Shown here: positions 12,189 through 13,340 of the stretch, piece by piece | Layout: every line of letters begins with the position of its first letter | How positions within the stretch are numbered: the stretch's first letter is position 1 | Assembly (NCBI GenBank): GCA_903930745.1 | Contig: CAIYZX010000109.1 | Location: 1 to 13,340 of the forward strand | DNA length: 13,340 bases | Direction of reading: 5' to 3' | DNA from: an uncultured Chloroflexota bacterium | Lineage (GTDB): Bacteria; Chloroflexota; Limnocylindria; Limnocylindrales; CSP1-4 | Made by a program: the position numbers and the translations under genes | Notes under the pieces: generated by a model | What the model was told of the DNA's origin: nothing | Seen by the model: only the letters and a program-made list of their open reading frames with translations | Database searches by the model: none

Positions 12189-13340
12189 CTAGCGCCAGGC
12201 GGACCGCGCGGCGTCCGGGTACAGGCGCACGCGGCGGTACGGCTCCCGGCCGCGGGACCGCGAGACGAGGTTCGCCCGCTCTGCCATCTGGTGCTGGAGC
12301 CTGCGGATGTACGCGTTCTGGGGCGAGAGCTCGATGGCCTCGCCGCCTCGCCGCACGGACTCGATCGCCTGCTCCGTCTCCACCAGCGCCGCCTCCCGCG
12401 GGTCCACCTCCAGCGCGAAGATGGACGTCAGGGACGCCTGCATCTGGGCGATGGTGTTCGCCTTCAGGACGTAGATGGGCATGCCGCGGTCTTCCGCGTC
12501 GCGCAGGGCCGGCGGCTTGGTGCGGTACTCGGAGCGCAGCGTCATCGCCACGTCCGCCTCGTCCAGCTCGCGGGCGATGATGACGGGGAGCTCCAGCTCC
12601 CTGATCGCCTGCTCCAGGCGCCGGCGGCTGATCCCGTGCGGCAGGACCCGCAGCGTGGGCAGCGGGCTGGCGGACGAATCCATCGCGCGGGCGGCGGCAC
12701 CGTACCCGTCATCGGATCCGTCCGGGCGCAGGTCGAGGTCGTCGTCCTCCTCGTCATCGGCATCGGCGGCACCGCCGGCCCCGGCCGCACCGGCTCCACC
12801 AGGGGCAACGGCGTCCCCGGCAGGCCTCGCGATCCCACCCGGAACCACGCCCGCGGCGGCACCCGGCACGGACCGCGCGATCCGCTCCTCCTCCCGGGCC
12901 TCCAGCTCCTCCGCGTTGACGGGGCGCGTTCCCTCGTCCTCATGCAGGGTGTTAAGCGCACGGGTGGCCTCCGCACGCCAGGCCTGCTGGCGGGCCATCT
13001 CGCGGGCGTCGCGCGCGCGGACATCCGGGACGGGCGGACCCAGCGGCGAGCGCTCCGCCCGCTCCACGGGACCCCGGTCCGCGATCTCGCCCGAGACGAA
13101 CGCGCCGCCGGGGTGGACGGCGAACCGCTCGCCGGGCAGCGTCAGCGGTGCCGGTCGGTCGCCCTCCGATGCACGGGGCGAGCGCTCGCCACCGCGCGTT
13201 GGGGCGCCACGATCCGTGCGCCAGCCGCCGGACTGGCCGGGGCGATACCCGGGCCGCGGCGGGAGCCGGTCCTCGCCCGCGTAGCCGCCGGTCCGGTACG
13301 AGGAGCCCGCGCCGCCGGCACCACCGCGCCAGCCGGGCTC
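12189..13340 (-). CDS. R3H-domain nucleic-acid-binding protein (Ycf45/SpoIIIAA-like), 5' end cut by window edge
   Basis: The visible C-terminal 383 residues are open to the right edge with no stop, so the true start lies outside. The last 47 residues carry an R3H domain (QNAYIRRLQHQMAERANLVS, then REPYRRVRLYP), with the RxxxH signature in RRLQH; R3H binds single-stranded nucleic acid. Before it is the conserved region LPTLRVLPHGISRRRLEQAI, then ELDEADVAMTLRSEYRTKPP, then GMPIYVLKANT, typical of Ycf45/SpoIIIAA-like ATPases, whose AAA domain would be upstream and out of view. The first roughly 220 visible residues are low complexity and probably disordered. They begin GWRGGAGGAGSSYRTGGYAG with repeated Arg-Gly and Gly-Gly runs, and later contain an acidic block ADADDEEDDDLDLRPDGSDDG. 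The internal GTG at 13067 is not needed as a start. Confidence 0.85.
   Translation of the reverse strand, partial: EPGWRGGAGGAGSSYRTGGYAGEDRLPPRPGYRPGQSGGWRTDRGAPTRGGERSPRASEGDRPAPLTLPGERFAVHPGGAFVSGEIADRGPVERAERSPLGPPVPDVRARDAREMARQQAWRAEATRALNTLHEDEGTRPVNAEELEAREEERIARSVPGAAAGVVPGGIARPAGDAVAPGGAGAAGAGGAADADDEEDDDLDLRPDGSDDGYGAAARAMDSSASPLPTLRVLPHGISRRRLEQAIRELELPVIIARELDEADVAMTLRSEYRTKPPALRDAEDRGMPIYVLKANTIAQMQASLTSIFALEVDPREAALVETEQAIESVRRGGEAIELSPQNAYIRRLQHQMAERANLVSRSRGREPYRRVRLYPDAARSAWR

Overview
This 13.3 kb window is very GC-rich (roughly 70% by eye) and densely coding, with short gaps and many GTG or overlapping starts. It looks like bacterial chromosome. I see no rRNA, tRNA, CRISPR array, insertion sequence or phage gene. 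The mix points to a high-GC lineage such as Chloroflexota, with Actinobacteriota as the alternative: a NapA-like antiporter, a TldD/TldE pair, a Ycf45/R3H-type protein, and several genes whose start codon sits 6-7 bases after a TANNNT hexamer. This placement is an inference, not a proof.

Left part (1-4297, minus strand): a four-gene operon. It is transcribed from a recognisable promoter at 4428-4454, with a repeat-type operator just downstream at 4399-4417. In order of transcription it holds a 60-residue single-pass membrane protein, an NCS1-family permease (its start overlaps the small gene by 11 bases), an NAD(P)-dependent aldehyde dehydrogenase, and a dimethylglycine/sarcosine dehydrogenase-like flavoprotein that runs off the left edge. 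Both larger intergenic gaps carry perfect GC-rich inverted repeats. The likely theme is uptake of a nitrogen compound followed by oxidative demethylation/deamination and aldehyde oxidation; the substrate cannot be read from the sequence.

Middle (4463-9686): a NapA-like monovalent cation/proton antiporter and, upstream of it on the same strand, an XRE-cupin regulator. The regulator is divergent from tldD-tldE, the metalloprotease pair, which are translationally coupled by a 4-base overlap. The 125-base divergent region holds two probable leaderless start signals and one perfect inverted repeat.

Right part (9730-13340): a 97-residue orphan protein; a VapBC toxin-antitoxin pair with a two-copy operator overlapping its promoter; a possible 23-codon leader ORF containing a strong hairpin ahead of a compact APH(3')-like kinase; then, on the minus strand, a VOC/glyoxalase-like protein and the C-terminal 383 residues of an R3H-domain protein with a long disordered RG-rich and acidic region, cut by the right edge.

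No gene-free stretch exceeds about 200 bases. The items most worth a second look are the small membrane protein coupled to the permease, the leader ORF plus hairpin upstream of the kinase, the recurring leaderless start signal, and the disordered linker of the R3H protein.
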